The translations under genes were made by a program, and so were the position numbers. Shown here piece by piece: positions 35,632-44,676 of a stretch of DNA of 64,000 bases. The notes under the pieces were generated by a model that was not told where the DNA came from, ran no database searches, and saw nothing but the letters and a program-made list of their open reading frames with translations. The first letter of the stretch is position 1; each line of letters begins with the position of its first letter. This DNA is from Lacibacter sp. H407 (GTDB lineage: Bacteria; Bacteroidota; Bacteroidia; Chitinophagales; Chitinophagaceae): contig NZ_JBBKTU010000001.1 in the NCBI RefSeq assembly GCF_037892605.1, positions 310,001 to 374,000 on the forward strand, in the 5' to 3' direction.

Positions 35632-35757
35632 ATGAAAAAGGTATTAGTAGCACTTACTGTCATTACACTGTTTTTAATGTCCTGTAACAGGGGTATTTCG
35701 CCATACCAGGCGGCTAACGGCAAAGCAGGTAAATGTGGTAAGAATTTTATCCGCTAA
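35632..35757 (+). CDS. Very small lipoprotein (41 residues)
   Basis: The ATG at 35632 starts MKKVLVALTVITLFLMSC, a textbook lipoprotein signal with lipobox LMSC and the lipid cysteine at 18. The mature part is only 24 residues: basic and glycine-rich, with GKAGKCGK near the end and a second cysteine. Small lipoproteins with a basic Gly/Lys/Cys end are common in Bacteroidota; the function is unknown. It is flanked by the rplS terminator and its own terminator, so it is an independent unit with a leader of about 100 bp. Confidence 0.7.
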   Translation: MKKVLVALTVITLFLMSCNRGISPYQAANGKAGKCGKNFIR

Positions 35758-35781
35758 ACTCATTTGAAACAAAACGCATTG

Positions 35782-35810
35782 AAACCTTCCCTAACAGGAA
35801 GGTTTTTTTT
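35782..35810 (+). terminator. Intrinsic terminator after the small lipoprotein
   Basis: AAACCTTCC and GGAAGGTTT form a 9-bp stem with a 6-base loop followed by a run of T. Confidence 0.88.
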
Positions 35811-35845
35811 ATGGTTTCTTTCGAAGCCTGCGTTATAAATAACTG

Positions 35846-35853
35846 TAACTTTG
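35846..35853 (+). promoter_or_regulatory. -7 promoter element of tatA
   Basis: TAACTTTG fits the Bacteroidota -7 consensus and lies 21 bp before the tatA ATG at 35875. No clear -33 TTG is seen at the right distance. Confidence 0.5.
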
Positions 35854-35874
35854 TGTTCCTCTAAAATTTATATC

Positions 35875-36090
35875 ATGAATTTTCAACCCATACTCTTAGG
35901 CGTACTCGGCACACAGGAAATCATCATCATTGCCATTATCATTCTGTTGTTATTCGGTGGTCGTAAGATCCCTGAACTGATGAAAGGTTTGGGTAAAGGT
36001 ATCCGTGAGTTTAACGATGCCAAGAACACTGTGCGTAAGGAAATTGAGGAAAGCTCAACTACCGACACACCTCCGCAGAACAAACAGTAA
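35875..36090 (+). CDS. tatA: Sec-independent translocase component TatA/E
   Basis: 71 residues from the ATG at 35875; an earlier in-frame codon would put extra residues before the short periplasmic end and is not favoured because the promoter lies there. One membrane helix ([20 protein letters not shown]) with the FGGRKIPEL hinge is followed by the amphipathic helix [16 protein letters not shown] and an acidic tail. TatA multimers form the pore through which folded twin-arginine substrates cross the inner membrane. tatC is not in the window. Confidence 0.92.
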   Translation: MNFQPILLGVLGTQEIIIIAIIILLLFGGRKIPELMKGLGKGIREFNDAKNTVRKEIEESSTTDTPPQNKQ

Positions 36091-36129
36091 GTTCATTCGT
36101 CTGTTGTTTTATTTTTCATTTCAATTGTA

Positions 36130-37593
36130 TTGAAGCGATCGTCTTCATTGTATCCATTTGCAACCATAAAGGAATACCAGCAGCATTTGTTTGACGGAAC
36201 TACTTCCTGCAAACAAGCCGTTGATTTTTACTTGTCTCAAATCAAACAATTTGAGCATCTCAATGCATTGGTACATGTGTTTGCAGAGGAAGCAATGAAA
36301 CGAGCAACTGAGTTGGACGAGGCACGTAATGCAGGTAAAACACCTGGCAAACTGCATGGTGTAGTAGTTACTATTAAAGATGTAATTGCATGGCAGCAAC
36401 ACCCCCTCTCCGCTGCCTCCAACATACTCAATGGATTTCATTCCATTTACAATTCAACTGCGGTACAAAAATTATTAGCTGAAGATGCCATCATCATCGG
36501 TACGAATAATTGTGATGAATTCGCCATGGGCAGCAGCAATGAGAATTCAGCGTACGGTCCGGTAAAAAACAAACTGGATGAAACAAGAGTACCTGGCGGT
36601 TCTTCGGGTGGCTCTGCAGTGGCTGTACAAGCTGATCTGTGCATGGTGAGTTTGGGAAGTGATACCGGCGGATCCGTTCGGCAACCCGCCGATTTTTGTG
36701 GAATTGTTGGAATGAAACCAAGCTATGGAAGAGTGAGCCGACATGGACTCATTGCTTATGGCTCCAGCTTTGATCAGATCGGTGTATTAGCCAATTCTGT
36801 TGAAGATGCAGCATTGGTACTTTCAGTAATTGCAGGTGCTGATGAGTTCGACAGTACTGTTTCCTCATTACCTGTTCCTGATTATGCAGCTGCAATCAGT
36901 CAACCATCTTCTACCAAACCTGTGTTGGGTTATTTCAAACAAACCCTGGAACACGAAGGGTTGGATGAAGAGATAAGAACAACACATAAAAATTTCATCA
37001 ACCGGTTGAAGGAAGATGGATATGAAGTGAAAGAACTCGACTTTGACTTGATCGATTATATCGTACCAACTTATTATGTATTGACTACTGCCGAAGCCAG
37101 CAGTAACCTCTCCCGTTACGAAGGGGTACGTTACGGGCACCAGTCGGTACCGTTGAAAGAAGAATTAACAGAATTTTACTCGGCTAACCGTTCCGAAGGT
37201 TTTGGCAAAGAAGTGCAACGCCGTATTATGCTGGGCACCTTTGTATTAAGTGCCGGTTATTACGATGCGTATTATACAAAAGCACAACAGGTGCGACGCA
37301 AATTATACGAGCAAACAAAGCTGGTATTCAGCGATATAGATGTTTTGCTGATGCCCGTTTCACCTTCCACCGCTTTTAAGATCGGCGAAAAAAACAGCAA
37401 CCCCATTGAAATGTATCTGGCCGATATCTATACCGTGTTTGCCAACCTTGTGGGTGTCCCCGGCATCTCCATTCCCCTGTTTCAACATAGCAATGGTTTA
37501 CCTTTCGGACTTCAACTCATGACAAAGCATTTCGATGAAGTATCTTTGCTCCGCCTTGCCGATGGGTTACTAAAAACCTCCAAGGCATCGTAA
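36130..37593 (+). CDS. gatA: Aspartyl/glutamyl-tRNA(Asn/Gln) amidotransferase subunit A
   Basis: 487 residues. Amidase-signature catalysis: the Lys in VVTIKDVI near 80, GGSSGGSAVAVQADL with the cis-Ser, and the nucleophile Ser in GSDTGGSVRQPADFCG. With GatB and GatC it converts Glu-tRNA-Gln or Asp-tRNA-Asn into the amide form. The only start in frame is TTG at 36130, since no ATG or GTG lies in a sensible place upstream. It is 39 bp after tatA and 9 bp before the lytic transglycosylase, so the three are probably one operon. Confidence 0.93.
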   Translation: MKRSSSLYPFATIKEYQQHLFDGTTSCKQAVDFYLSQIKQFEHLNALVHVFAEEAMKRATELDEARNAGKTPGKLHGVVVTIKDVIAWQQHPLSAASNILNGFHSIYNSTAVQKLLAEDAIIIGTNNCDEFAMGSSNENSAYGPVKNKLDETRVPGGSSGGSAVAVQADLCMVSLGSDTGGSVRQPADFCGIVGMKPSYGRVSRHGLIAYGSSFDQIGVLANSVEDAALVLSVIAGADEFDSTVSSLPVPDYAAAISQPSSTKPVLGYFKQTLEHEGLDEEIRTTHKNFINRLKEDGYEVKELDFDLIDYIVPTYYVLTTAEASSNLSRYEGVRYGHQSVPLKEELTEFYSANRSEGFGKEVQRRIMLGTFVLSAGYYDAYYTKAQQVRRKLYEQTKLVFSDIDVLLMPVSPSTAFKIGEKNSNPIEMYLADIYTVFANLVGVPGISIPLFQHSNGLPFGLQLMTKHFDEVSLLRLADGLLKTSKAS

Positions 37594-37602
37594 GAATTAC
37601 TG

Positions 37603-38682
37603 ATGTATAAAATTTTTCTCATCCTCGTTTTTATCAGTTGTGTGCATGGATCGTTTGCACAAACAGATTCTGCTGCCAATGGCATAGCCGCTGATACAAC
37701 AAAACAAGGCAATGTAGAGAAGTATGGGTTCCAGGCTTTGTTCGTGAACAAGGAGTTCAACTCTTCCACTTCGTATGATGCCCAAATTCATCCACAAGCA
37801 TGGGGCTTTATCCAGGATTATCTTGACCGCTATGGTAAGAATCTGGAGAAAATGAAAAGCTGGGGCATCCCGTATTTTACATTGATCGATAATGTACTGA
37901 TGCAATACGGATTGCCGAATGAATTGAAATACCTCGCCGTAATTGAAAGCGGACTCAGCACCAATGCTACCAGTTGGGTGGGTGCACGTGGACCGTGGCA
38001 GTTTATGCCGTACACCGCCAAAGAATATGGATTGAATGTGAATGGCTGGATCGATGAACGTACCGATTATTTCCGCAGCACACATGCCGCCGCAAAATAT
38101 CTTACCTACTTGTATAACGATCTCAACGATTGGTTATTAGTGATAGCAGCTTACAATGGCGGACCCGGCCGTGTGTACAGTGCAATTAAAAAAAGTGGCA
38201 GTCGTGACTTCTGGAAGTTGCAATATTATTTACCAACCGAAAGCCGGAACCATGTAAAAAAGTTTATCGCTACGCACTACATCATGGAAGGCAAAGGTGG
38301 TATTACCACGATGGTGAACGATGGCAAAAAACCAACAGCTCCTGTGTTTGCACCGGAGAAAACAGATCCCAACATCAGCGTACAAACCATTGTAGGAAAA
38401 TTCAGTTCGGTGGTAATGGCGAAAAATTTAGTGATCGATCTGCTGCGCTTCAATCAACTCAATCCCAATTTTGATGGAGTGCTCGCAGGCAATCAACCCT
38501 TTGATCTGCGTTTGCCCAACGATAAAATGCAGCAGTTTAATGCCAACCGTTATAATATTCTCAATGAGAGCGTGCAACTGTTGATGCGCTTTTACGGCGA
38601 TGATGGCATGAAAGATATTTATCCCAAAGTATCGGAATTACCTGAGGTGAAGAAGAAACCTGTGCCGAAGAAAAGGGGTTGA
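37603..38682 (+). CDS. Lytic murein transglycosylase, MltD/SLT type
   Basis: 359 residues with a signal peptide (MYKIFLILVFISCVHGSFAQ). The SLT domain spans about 90-230: LKYLAVIESGLSTNATSW with the catalytic Glu, ARGPWQFMPYTAKEYGL, and AAYNGGPGRVYSAIKKSG. These enzymes cleave the MurNAc-GlcNAc bond of peptidoglycan and form 1,6-anhydro-MurNAc. MltD of E. coli has LysM repeats; none is evident here, only a C-terminal segment of about 100 residues ending in a basic PVPKKRG tail. It is probably periplasmic or loosely outer-membrane bound. Confidence 0.9.
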   Translation: MYKIFLILVFISCVHGSFAQTDSAANGIAADTTKQGNVEKYGFQALFVNKEFNSSTSYDAQIHPQAWGFIQDYLDRYGKNLEKMKSWGIPYFTLIDNVLMQYGLPNELKYLAVIESGLSTNATSWVGARGPWQFMPYTAKEYGLNVNGWIDERTDYFRSTHAAAKYLTYLYNDLNDWLLVIAAYNGGPGRVYSAIKKSGSRDFWKLQYYLPTESRNHVKKFIATHYIMEGKGGITTMVNDGKKPTAPVFAPEKTDPNISVQTIVGKFSSVVMAKNLVIDLLRFNQLNPNFDGVLAGNQPFDLRLPNDKMQQFNANRYNILNESVQLLMRFYGDDGMKDIYPKVSELPEVKKKPVPKKRG

Positions 38683-38875
38683 CCTTTTTCCTACTATCAA
38701 AATGCTTTTCTCAAACTCTCTTGCTTTATTGCCAATTAAAGCTCTACACGGTGAGTAAAATGTAAAGTTCATTGCATGAACTATACTTCCAAATAAACCA
38801 TATCTTCAAACAGATATTTTTCCATTCCTTCTGAAACAACCCAAGCCATATTGTTAACGATTATCTGTCAGTTTC

Positions 38876-40654
38876 ATGAGTCAACTACTCAGCCTTAAAT
38901 CGCTTTGCCGCCAGCCGCTGGAACGTTTATTTGGAAAAATGAATGAAGAGCAGCTGGAGAATATTCTACAGCTCACCAACATTCTTGAATTTGAAGCAGG
39001 GCAATACCTGTTTCAGCAAGGCGAGAAAGGCCATTCGTTTTATATTGTTTTATCGGGCCGTTTCAGAGCCATGCAGCATAATGAAAATGATATTTTTATT
39101 TTAGGCGATATTTCTACCGGCGAACCCATTGGTGAATTTTCCCTCTTTACACAGGAGCCGCATAGTGCATCGGTAGTAGCGTTGCGGAAGTCAACGATTC
39201 TGCAACTGGAGGACGATGATTATAAAACATTGGTACAGCAATTCCCTTCCTTCGCTAATACTATTACAAAATTTATTATTGAACGGATGCGCCGCAACAA
39301 CCATCAAACAAAAATGGATGCGGCACCAAAAAATATCGCTGTTGTCAATCTGCAACCGGCCAACGATGTAAGTGCATACACCGGTGCTATCCAGCAAGAG
39401 TTACAAAAGATGGGTTTCGGCATCAGTATTTATGATTCTGCATCGCATACAGGTGAACAGGATCACAGCACATTTGATGCAATGGAAAAACAGCCCGGTC
39501 TCAATTTCCTTGTATGTGATATGGAAAATCCGGAATGGGCCCGGCAATGTATTGCTTATTGTGATATTGTGATCGTAGCAACCGATTTTCATGCACAAAG
39601 TGAGCTGTATGAGATCGAACAGGTATTGCATTTGTATTCAGACAATGTGATGAATAAAAAGATCTACCTGCTATTGTTACACGAAGAAAGTGCAGCCTTG
39701 CCTTCCAATACAAGACGCTGGTTTCATGACCGCAAAGTTGATCTGCATTTACACATGCGAAAAAATAATGCGGCTGATACACGTCGATTTTGCCGCATTG
39801 TTACACACCAGGCAATCGGATTGGTATTGGGCGGTGGTGGTGCCAGGGGTTTTGCTCATGTAGGTGTCACAAAAGCGTTATTGGAACAGGGTGTTGAATT
39901 TGATTTTATCGGCGGTACCAGTGCAGGTGCCGTGTATGGTGCAGGATTATCTTTTCTTGATTTTGATTTTGAAAAGTCGGCGGCGATGTGCAAGTTGGCG
40001 GCCGATAGTAAATTAACATCAAACGATTTAACGCTACCCATTGTATCGTTGATGTCGGGTAAAAAGATCCGGAAATTTTTAGACTCGATGTTTGGTGATT
40101 CACACCTCGAAGATCTATGGGTGAATACCTATTGTGTGTCGGCTAATTTCTCCAGCGCTTCCTTGAAAATTCATGAACGTGGTTTAACACAATTACAGGT
40201 AGCAGCCAGCATGGCCATACCCGGTGTATTTCCTCCGGTGATCATCAACAAACATTTACACATTGATGGCGGTGTAATTGATAATCTTCCGGTAGAAGCA
40301 ATGTATAAAAAACCGGTACGACATATTATCGCTGTTTCATTATCAGCTGAAGCAACAACCATGGTTGACCTGCATGAGATTCCTTCTTCCTGGCACTTAT
40401 TCTGGAGCAGGATCACCAATACAACCACCTATCAGCTGCCGGGCATTTCTTCAATTCTGGTAAACAGTATTACCATTAACAGCCGCCATCGGCAGGAAAG
40501 CAGTAAGCCCAACGTATCACTATTTCTCGAACTTGATTTGAAAGAGTTTAAATTTTTAGACTGGACTAATTGGAAACAGCTCATTGAGAAAGGATATCAA
40601 CAAACCAAGCAGAAGCTTACTGATACAAAGGAGGAAATGCAGTTCTGGAAGTAA
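38876..40654 (+). CDS. Cyclic-nucleotide-binding patatin-like phospholipase
   Basis: 592 residues. An N-terminal cyclic-nucleotide-binding domain (about 20-135: LEFEAGQYLFQQGEKGHSFY, FILGDISTGEPIGEFSLF) is followed by a Rossmann-like middle region (150-310) and a patatin domain. The patatin part has the oxyanion loop LGGGGARGF (318-326), nucleophile Ser349 in GGTSAGAV, and catalytic Asp464 in HIDGGVIDN. This is the layout of bacterial relatives of neuropathy target esterase, which hydrolyse lysophospholipids. Ligand control by cAMP, c-di-GMP or another nucleotide is unproven. It ends in a repeat-like hairpin at 40678. Confidence 0.9.
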   Translation: MSQLLSLKSLCRQPLERLFGKMNEEQLENILQLTNILEFEAGQYLFQQGEKGHSFYIVLSGRFRAMQHNENDIFILGDISTGEPIGEFSLFTQEPHSASVVALRKSTILQLEDDDYKTLVQQFPSFANTITKFIIERMRRNNHQTKMDAAPKNIAVVNLQPANDVSAYTGAIQQELQKMGFGISIYDSASHTGEQDHSTFDAMEKQPGLNFLVCDMENPEWARQCIAYCDIVIVATDFHAQSELYEIEQVLHLYSDNVMNKKIYLLLLHEESAALPSNTRRWFHDRKVDLHLHMRKNNAADTRRFCRIVTHQAIGLVLGGGGARGFAHVGVTKALLEQGVEFDFIGGTSAGAVYGAGLSFLDFDFEKSAAMCKLAADSKLTSNDLTLPIVSLMSGKKIRKFLDSMFGDSHLEDLWVNTYCVSANFSSASLKIHERGLTQLQVAASMAIPGVFPPVIINKHLHIDGGVIDNLPVEAMYKKPVRHIIAVSLSAEATTMVDLHEIPSSWHLFWSRITNTTTYQLPGISSILVNSITINSRHRQESSKPNVSLFLELDLKEFKFLDWTNWKQLIEKGYQQTKQKLTDTKEEMQFWK

Positions 40655-40677
40655 AGGGAAATTAGTACTTGTTTGAA

Positions 40678-40718
40678 GTGGTTGGTCGGGAGACGCAACC
40701 ACGGCGTGTTTTTTTCGA
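40678..40718 (+). terminator. Hairpin with T run, resembling a dispersed palindromic repeat
   Basis: GTGGTTG (40678-40684) pairs with CAACCAC (40696-40702) around GTCGGGAGACG, followed by GGCGTGTTTTTTTT. It can end transcription of the patatin gene. The word GGTCGGGAGACG resembles palindromic repeats dispersed in Bacteroidota genomes; a degenerate trace GTCGGGAGGCAA is at 41060. Confidence 0.55.
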
Positions 40719-40754
40719 TACTGCCAGCAAGGGCAAGAGCCTTTTGTAATTTAA

Positions 40755-41030
40755 TTAGCTATTGTAATACCATGCTATCAATACATAAATTATGAACAAC
40801 TCCAGTATCGTTATAGCAATATTGGTTGCATTTAAAATTTTCCGCTTTCGCAAAATCAGAATACTGCCAATGAGGTGGGTGGAGATAAACACAACATACA
40901 GCCTATTCGTAGCACTGGCATAAGAACTATTAGAACCATACCCCATCAAAAAAGCGGTAAGGAAAAACGCAATAACAACAATTATGGATATCAAAACATT
41001 TAGCAAAAGTGTTTTATAGATTGGTTTCAT
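40755..41030 (-). CDS. Small three-helix membrane protein
   Basis: 91 residues with three hydrophobic segments: LLNVLISIIVVIAFFLTAFL near the N-terminus, YVVFISTHLIGSILIL in the middle and IAITILELFIIYVLIAWYY at the end. The loop between the first two is rich in Ser, Asn and Tyr. No motif identifies a function. It shares orientation with the lipoprotein gene at 41079 but is separated by 48 bp. Confidence 0.5.
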   Translation of the reverse strand: MKPIYKTLLLNVLISIIVVIAFFLTAFLMGYGSNSSYASATNRLYVVFISTHLIGSILILRKRKILNATNIAITILELFIIYVLIAWYYNS

Positions 41031-41078
41031 TGTTGACAGCAGTTACGTTTATGTGATTAGTCGGGAGGCAAGCTGCAC

Positions 41079-41501
41079 TCATTTCACTTTCTTATAAAAT
41101 ATCTTCCGATCATAGTCTACAACTATATTACTCCCTTCAAAAGGAAGGCTACTAAAAATCACTGAGTTGGTTATTGCTTCTGGCGAAAATGATTTCGAAT
41201 CAGTTCGATTATCCCAATCAACATATAGGTTTGACAATTCAATTCGACCATCACTCCCAATCCTCCAATCCTGCAAATTTCTAAACAACAAGACCCCACT
41301 GAGTTTGTTATAAAAACGTTGCTCATAAATATAAGTCAAGCCTTTCCCACTATTTTTCGTGCTGTCAGCATACAAAAAAAGGCTATCAACTGTATAAAAA
41401 GATGGTTCTTTAACATATATCCCCACAACATCCTTTTCTGTCTTCATGCATGAACACAAACCCAAAAAAAACAGAAAAATAAAGTTCAATTTTCTACTCA
41501 T
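41079..41501 (-). CDS. Putative lipoprotein of unknown function
   Basis: 140 residues. The signal MSRKLNFIFLFFLGLCSC ends in a lipobox-like LCSC with the lipid cysteine at 18. The mature part is short strands with many Tyr, Ser and Asp residues (GIYVKEPSFYTVDSLFLYAD), similar in feel to small lipocalin-like lipoproteins, but no family is recognised. It follows pabB by 23 bp on the same strand and may be co-transcribed with it by chance. Confidence 0.55.
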   Translation of the reverse strand: MSRKLNFIFLFFLGLCSCMKTEKDVVGIYVKEPSFYTVDSLFLYADSTKNSGKGLTYIYEQRFYNKLSGVLLFRNLQDWRIGSDGRIELSNLYVDWDNRTDSKSFSPEAITNSVIFSSLPFEGSNIVVDYDRKIFYKKVK

Positions 41502-41524
41502 TCTTTGAGATTTTTTTCAGCATT

Positions 41525-42808
41525 CTATGACAACACACTCCGTATCGCATCTGCCTTCAACAAACACTCTTCATATTCATTTTCTGCATCACTGTAAAAC
41601 GTAATACCACTGCCAACCATGTAAGAAAGATAATTACTGGCCTCGTTGTAAAGAATGCTTCGTATCACCACATTGAAATCAAAATCTCCATCGGGAGCAA
41701 TATAACCGACCGCTCCGGAAAAAATTCCTCTTCTGCTTTGTTCGTATTGCCCGATCAACTCCATTACTTTTCGTTTGGGTGCACCCGTCATACTTCCCAT
41801 GGGAAATGTGGCACGGATAATATCTGTAAAATTCAATTCTTCTTTTACTTCACCAACAATAGAAGAAATCATTTGATGTACCTGCGGAAATGAATACACT
41901 TCAAACAGTTCATCAACATTCACCGTTCCTTCTTTGCATACACGGCTCAAATCGTTCCGCACCAGATCAACTACCATTACATTTTCACTACGATCCTTTT
42001 TACTACTGTGGAGTTGTTCCTTTAACACAGCATCTGCAACGGCATCATCCACATTTCGTTTCACGGTTCCTTTGATCGGTTGCGAAAGCAACTGCGTTCC
42101 CTGTTTGCGTAAAAAACGTTCAGGACTTGCACAGAGCAAATAACTGCTGTCAACTTTGTAAAATGCAGAAAACGGGTTGGGAGATATAGCTGTTAACGAT
42201 TGATACACACGCAACGGATCAATCATTGATTGTTCTGCAAAAAATTCCATGCAGTAATTTAACTCGTAACAATCGCCACGAAGAATGTGTTCTTTAATAC
42301 GATTAATACTGTTGATGTAGTCTGCCTTTGAAACACGTTCCTGAAAAACAATGGCTGCTTCTTTTTCTGCCATTTCCATTTTTTCATTGCAGATAGCATC
42401 ATAAATAGCTACATGATCATCCTGCAACGTACCGATCCGCAATGTTGTTTCACTCAACTGAAATACATACTGCGGTACAAAAAAATACAGATCGGCAAAT
42501 CCGATTTTATTTTCGTGTGCAGAGGTTAATTGTTCAGTTTCATTTTTCAGATCGTAACCGAAGTGCCCGAAACACCAATCGTTCTGTCGATCCAAAAATG
42601 TTTGCAGAGATTCAAATGCATTGCCTGCATTTGCTTTTACAGAAGTAATAACACCGCAGCCCGCCAGGCATTCATAACTATGGCCGGGTAATTGGTAATG
42701 ATGGTTGTCCAAAAAAGAACAAATGTTGAACCGGTTACACCAGCTCAACATTTGACGTTTGGTTACAGAAAAATCTGTTATGGAAAAAGATTGGAAACTT
42801 CGTATCAC
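41525..42808 (-). CDS. pabB: Aminodeoxychorismate synthase component I
   Basis: 427 residues. The chorismate-binding domain covers about 165-427: YINSINRIKEHILRGDCYELNY, SQPIKGTVKR with the catalytic Lys of the PIKGT motif (characteristic of PabB rather than TrpE), ENVMVVDLVRNDLSRVC, and FPMGSMTGAPKRKVMELI. It converts chorismate to 4-amino-4-deoxychorismate for folate synthesis with ammonia or a PabA partner. It lacks a fused glutaminase or aminotransferase-IV domain. It is 8 bp after the acidic-protein gene on the same strand. Confidence 0.9.
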   Translation of the reverse strand: MIRSFQSFSITDFSVTKRQMLSWCNRFNICSFLDNHHYQLPGHSYECLAGCGVITSVKANAGNAFESLQTFLDRQNDWCFGHFGYDLKNETEQLTSAHENKIGFADLYFFVPQYVFQLSETTLRIGTLQDDHVAIYDAICNEKMEMAEKEAAIVFQERVSKADYINSINRIKEHILRGDCYELNYCMEFFAEQSMIDPLRVYQSLTAISPNPFSAFYKVDSSYLLCASPERFLRKQGTQLLSQPIKGTVKRNVDDAVADAVLKEQLHSSKKDRSENVMVVDLVRNDLSRVCKEGTVNVDELFEVYSFPQVHQMISSIVGEVKEELNFTDIIRATFPMGSMTGAPKRKVMELIGQYEQSRRGIFSGAVGYIAPDGDFDFNVVIRSILYNEASNYLSYMVGSGITFYSDAENEYEECLLKADAIRSVLS

Positions 42809-42816
42809 TTCATTGA

Positions 42817-43242
42817 TTAAAAATCATCATCATCGTCGTCAAAATCATCACCACCGGCCATCATATCAAATTCTTTGAAGTCCTCATCAATTTTGAAATC
42901 ATCTTCTTCGTCTGCTTTTTTCTTTCCGGCAGCTTTCCCTTTTGATTTCGGAATGTCAAACTCTTCAAAGTCGGGATCGTAATCATCATCCTCTTCATCG
43001 CCTTTGTTCCAGTCATCATCTTCTACGTCTGCTTCATCATCATCGTCTTCATCATCTTTCGATTTTGATTTAGCGGCACCTTTACCGGCTTTCTTCACGA
43101 CAGGTTCATCATCTTCTAATTCGAGATCATCATCTTCGTCCTCATCATCTTCGTGATTCTTTTTTGGCTTGGTATCAGCCTTCTTAGTGTTCTCCGGATG
43201 AGGAGTAGATGTGTCGCCGGTTTTCTTAATTGACTTTGCCAT
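42817..43242 (-). CDS. Highly acidic low-complexity protein
   Basis: 141 residues from the ATG at 43242 (an in-frame TTG three codons earlier is less likely). More than a third of the residues are Asp or Glu, in long runs such as DDDLELEDDEP and DDDEADVEDDDW, alternating with Lys-rich patches (KSIKKTG, AKSKSKDD, KGKAAGKKKA) and ending FDDDDDDF. It must be largely disordered. It could bind basic proteins or nucleic-acid-binding partners like a histone-chaperone-style buffer, but no function is known. It lies between purA and pabB. Confidence 0.7.
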   Translation of the reverse strand: MAKSIKKTGDTSTPHPENTKKADTKPKKNHEDDEDEDDDLELEDDEPVVKKAGKGAAKSKSKDDEDDDDEADVEDDDWNKGDEEDDDYDPDFEEFDIPKSKGKAAGKKKADEEDDFKIDEDFKEFDMMAGGDDFDDDDDDF

Positions 43243-43330
43243 TTGTAACAACGATTATGCTGTAAAATTTCAACGGGTTTTTGAATTAGCCAAACTTTTC
43301 TTTATAATTTTTTTTGTAAGGCAGTTTGTC

Positions 43331-44593
43331 TTATATGGTTACAATCTGATCACGACCCGGACCGTTGGAAACATATTTTACTTCTACACCAAGATACTCA
43401 TTTATATAAGCAAGATAGGTATTCATTTGTTCGGGGAAATCGGCGGCTGTTTTGCAATCGGCCGTTGGATGACTCCAACCGTTGAACGCTTTGTACACCG
43501 GATCAATTTTTACCTTGCTGATCTCGAATGGAATTTCCTGTGTTTCTTTTCCGCCAACATTATATGCTGTGCAAACCTGCAGATCAGCAAAGCTGTCCAG
43601 CACATCTGCTTTCGTCATCACAATTTGTGTAATGCCGTTGATCATGCAGGCGAACTTCAGTGCTACCAGATCGATCCAGCCGCAACGGCGTGGCCTGCCG
43701 GTTGTTGCACCGAACTCACTTCCTACTTTCCGCAGCTCATCGCCTGTTGCATCAAACAACTCAGTTGGGAACGGACCACTACCTACTCTTGTGCAATATG
43801 CTTTGGTGATACCGATCACTTCCCTGATCTTATTTGGTGCTACGCCTAAGCCTGTGCTTACACCGGCTGAAATAGTGTTAGATGATGTAACAAACGGGAA
43901 TGTTCCAAAATCAACATCAAGCATACTGCCTTGTGCACCTTCAGCCAATACTTTTTTGCCTTCGGCGATTTTTGCATTGATGAAATATTCACCGTTCACA
44001 ATGTTCAATGTTTTCAAAAATTCTACTGCTTCAAAAAACTCTGCTTCCCATGCACTGATATCATCTGTGAAGTTGTAATTACCGAGTAATTGCTGATGTT
44101 TTGCTTTCAGCTTATTGTATAATTGATTGAACTCCGGATCGAGCAGATCGCCAACACGTAACGCATTGCGGCCTGTTTTATCCATATAAGCCGGACCGAT
44201 TCCTTTTAAGGTTGAACCGATCTTTTCATCACCCTTCGCCAATTCAGCTGCTTTATCCAAAGCCCTGTGTGTGGGAATGATGATGTTGGTACGCTGTGCA
44301 ATAAAAAGATTCTCTTTTACATTTACACCCATCGACGCAACTTTTTCGCACTCACGTTTTAATGTAACAGGATCGAGTACCACACCGTTTCCGATGAGGT
44401 TTACAATGCCTTTATGAAAAATACCGCTGGGTATTTGATGCAGTACCACTTTTTCGCCATTTACATACAAAGTATGTCCGGCATTGGGGCCACCCTGGAA
44501 ACGGGCAATCACATCATAATTGGGTGCAAAAAAATCAACGATCTTTCCTTTCCCTTCGTCGCCCCACTGGAGGCCCAGAATTACATCAACCAT
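43331..44593 (-). CDS. purA: Adenylosuccinate synthetase
   Basis: 420 residues. The GTP-binding loop is LGLQWGDEGKGKIVDFFA at the N-terminus, the IMP and catalytic segment NAGHTLYVNGEKVVLHQIPS follows, then GIGPAYMDKTGRNALRVGDL, the EGAQGSMLDVDFGTFPFVTS signature and TRVGSGPFPTEL. It makes adenylosuccinate from IMP, Asp and GTP, the first committed step to AMP. It begins 84 bp from the end of the RSH gene on the same strand; (p)ppGpp inhibits PurA in other bacteria, but linkage here may be incidental. Confidence 0.97.
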   Translation of the reverse strand: MVDVILGLQWGDEGKGKIVDFFAPNYDVIARFQGGPNAGHTLYVNGEKVVLHQIPSGIFHKGIVNLIGNGVVLDPVTLKRECEKVASMGVNVKENLFIAQRTNIIIPTHRALDKAAELAKGDEKIGSTLKGIGPAYMDKTGRNALRVGDLLDPEFNQLYNKLKAKHQQLLGNYNFTDDISAWEAEFFEAVEFLKTLNIVNGEYFINAKIAEGKKVLAEGAQGSMLDVDFGTFPFVTSSNTISAGVSTGLGVAPNKIREVIGITKAYCTRVGSGPFPTELFDATGDELRKVGSEFGATTGRPRRCGWIDLVALKFACMINGITQIVMTKADVLDSFADLQVCTAYNVGGKETQEIPFEISKVKIDPVYKAFNGWSHPTADCKTAADFPEQMNTYLAYINEYLGVEVKYVSNGPGRDQIVTI

Positions 44594-44676
44594 AAAATAA
44601 TTTGAGTAAATAATTTGAGCGGCAAAAATAAGTGAATCACAAGCTGAAGAAGAAATAAAAATACAGTTGGGGAAAA

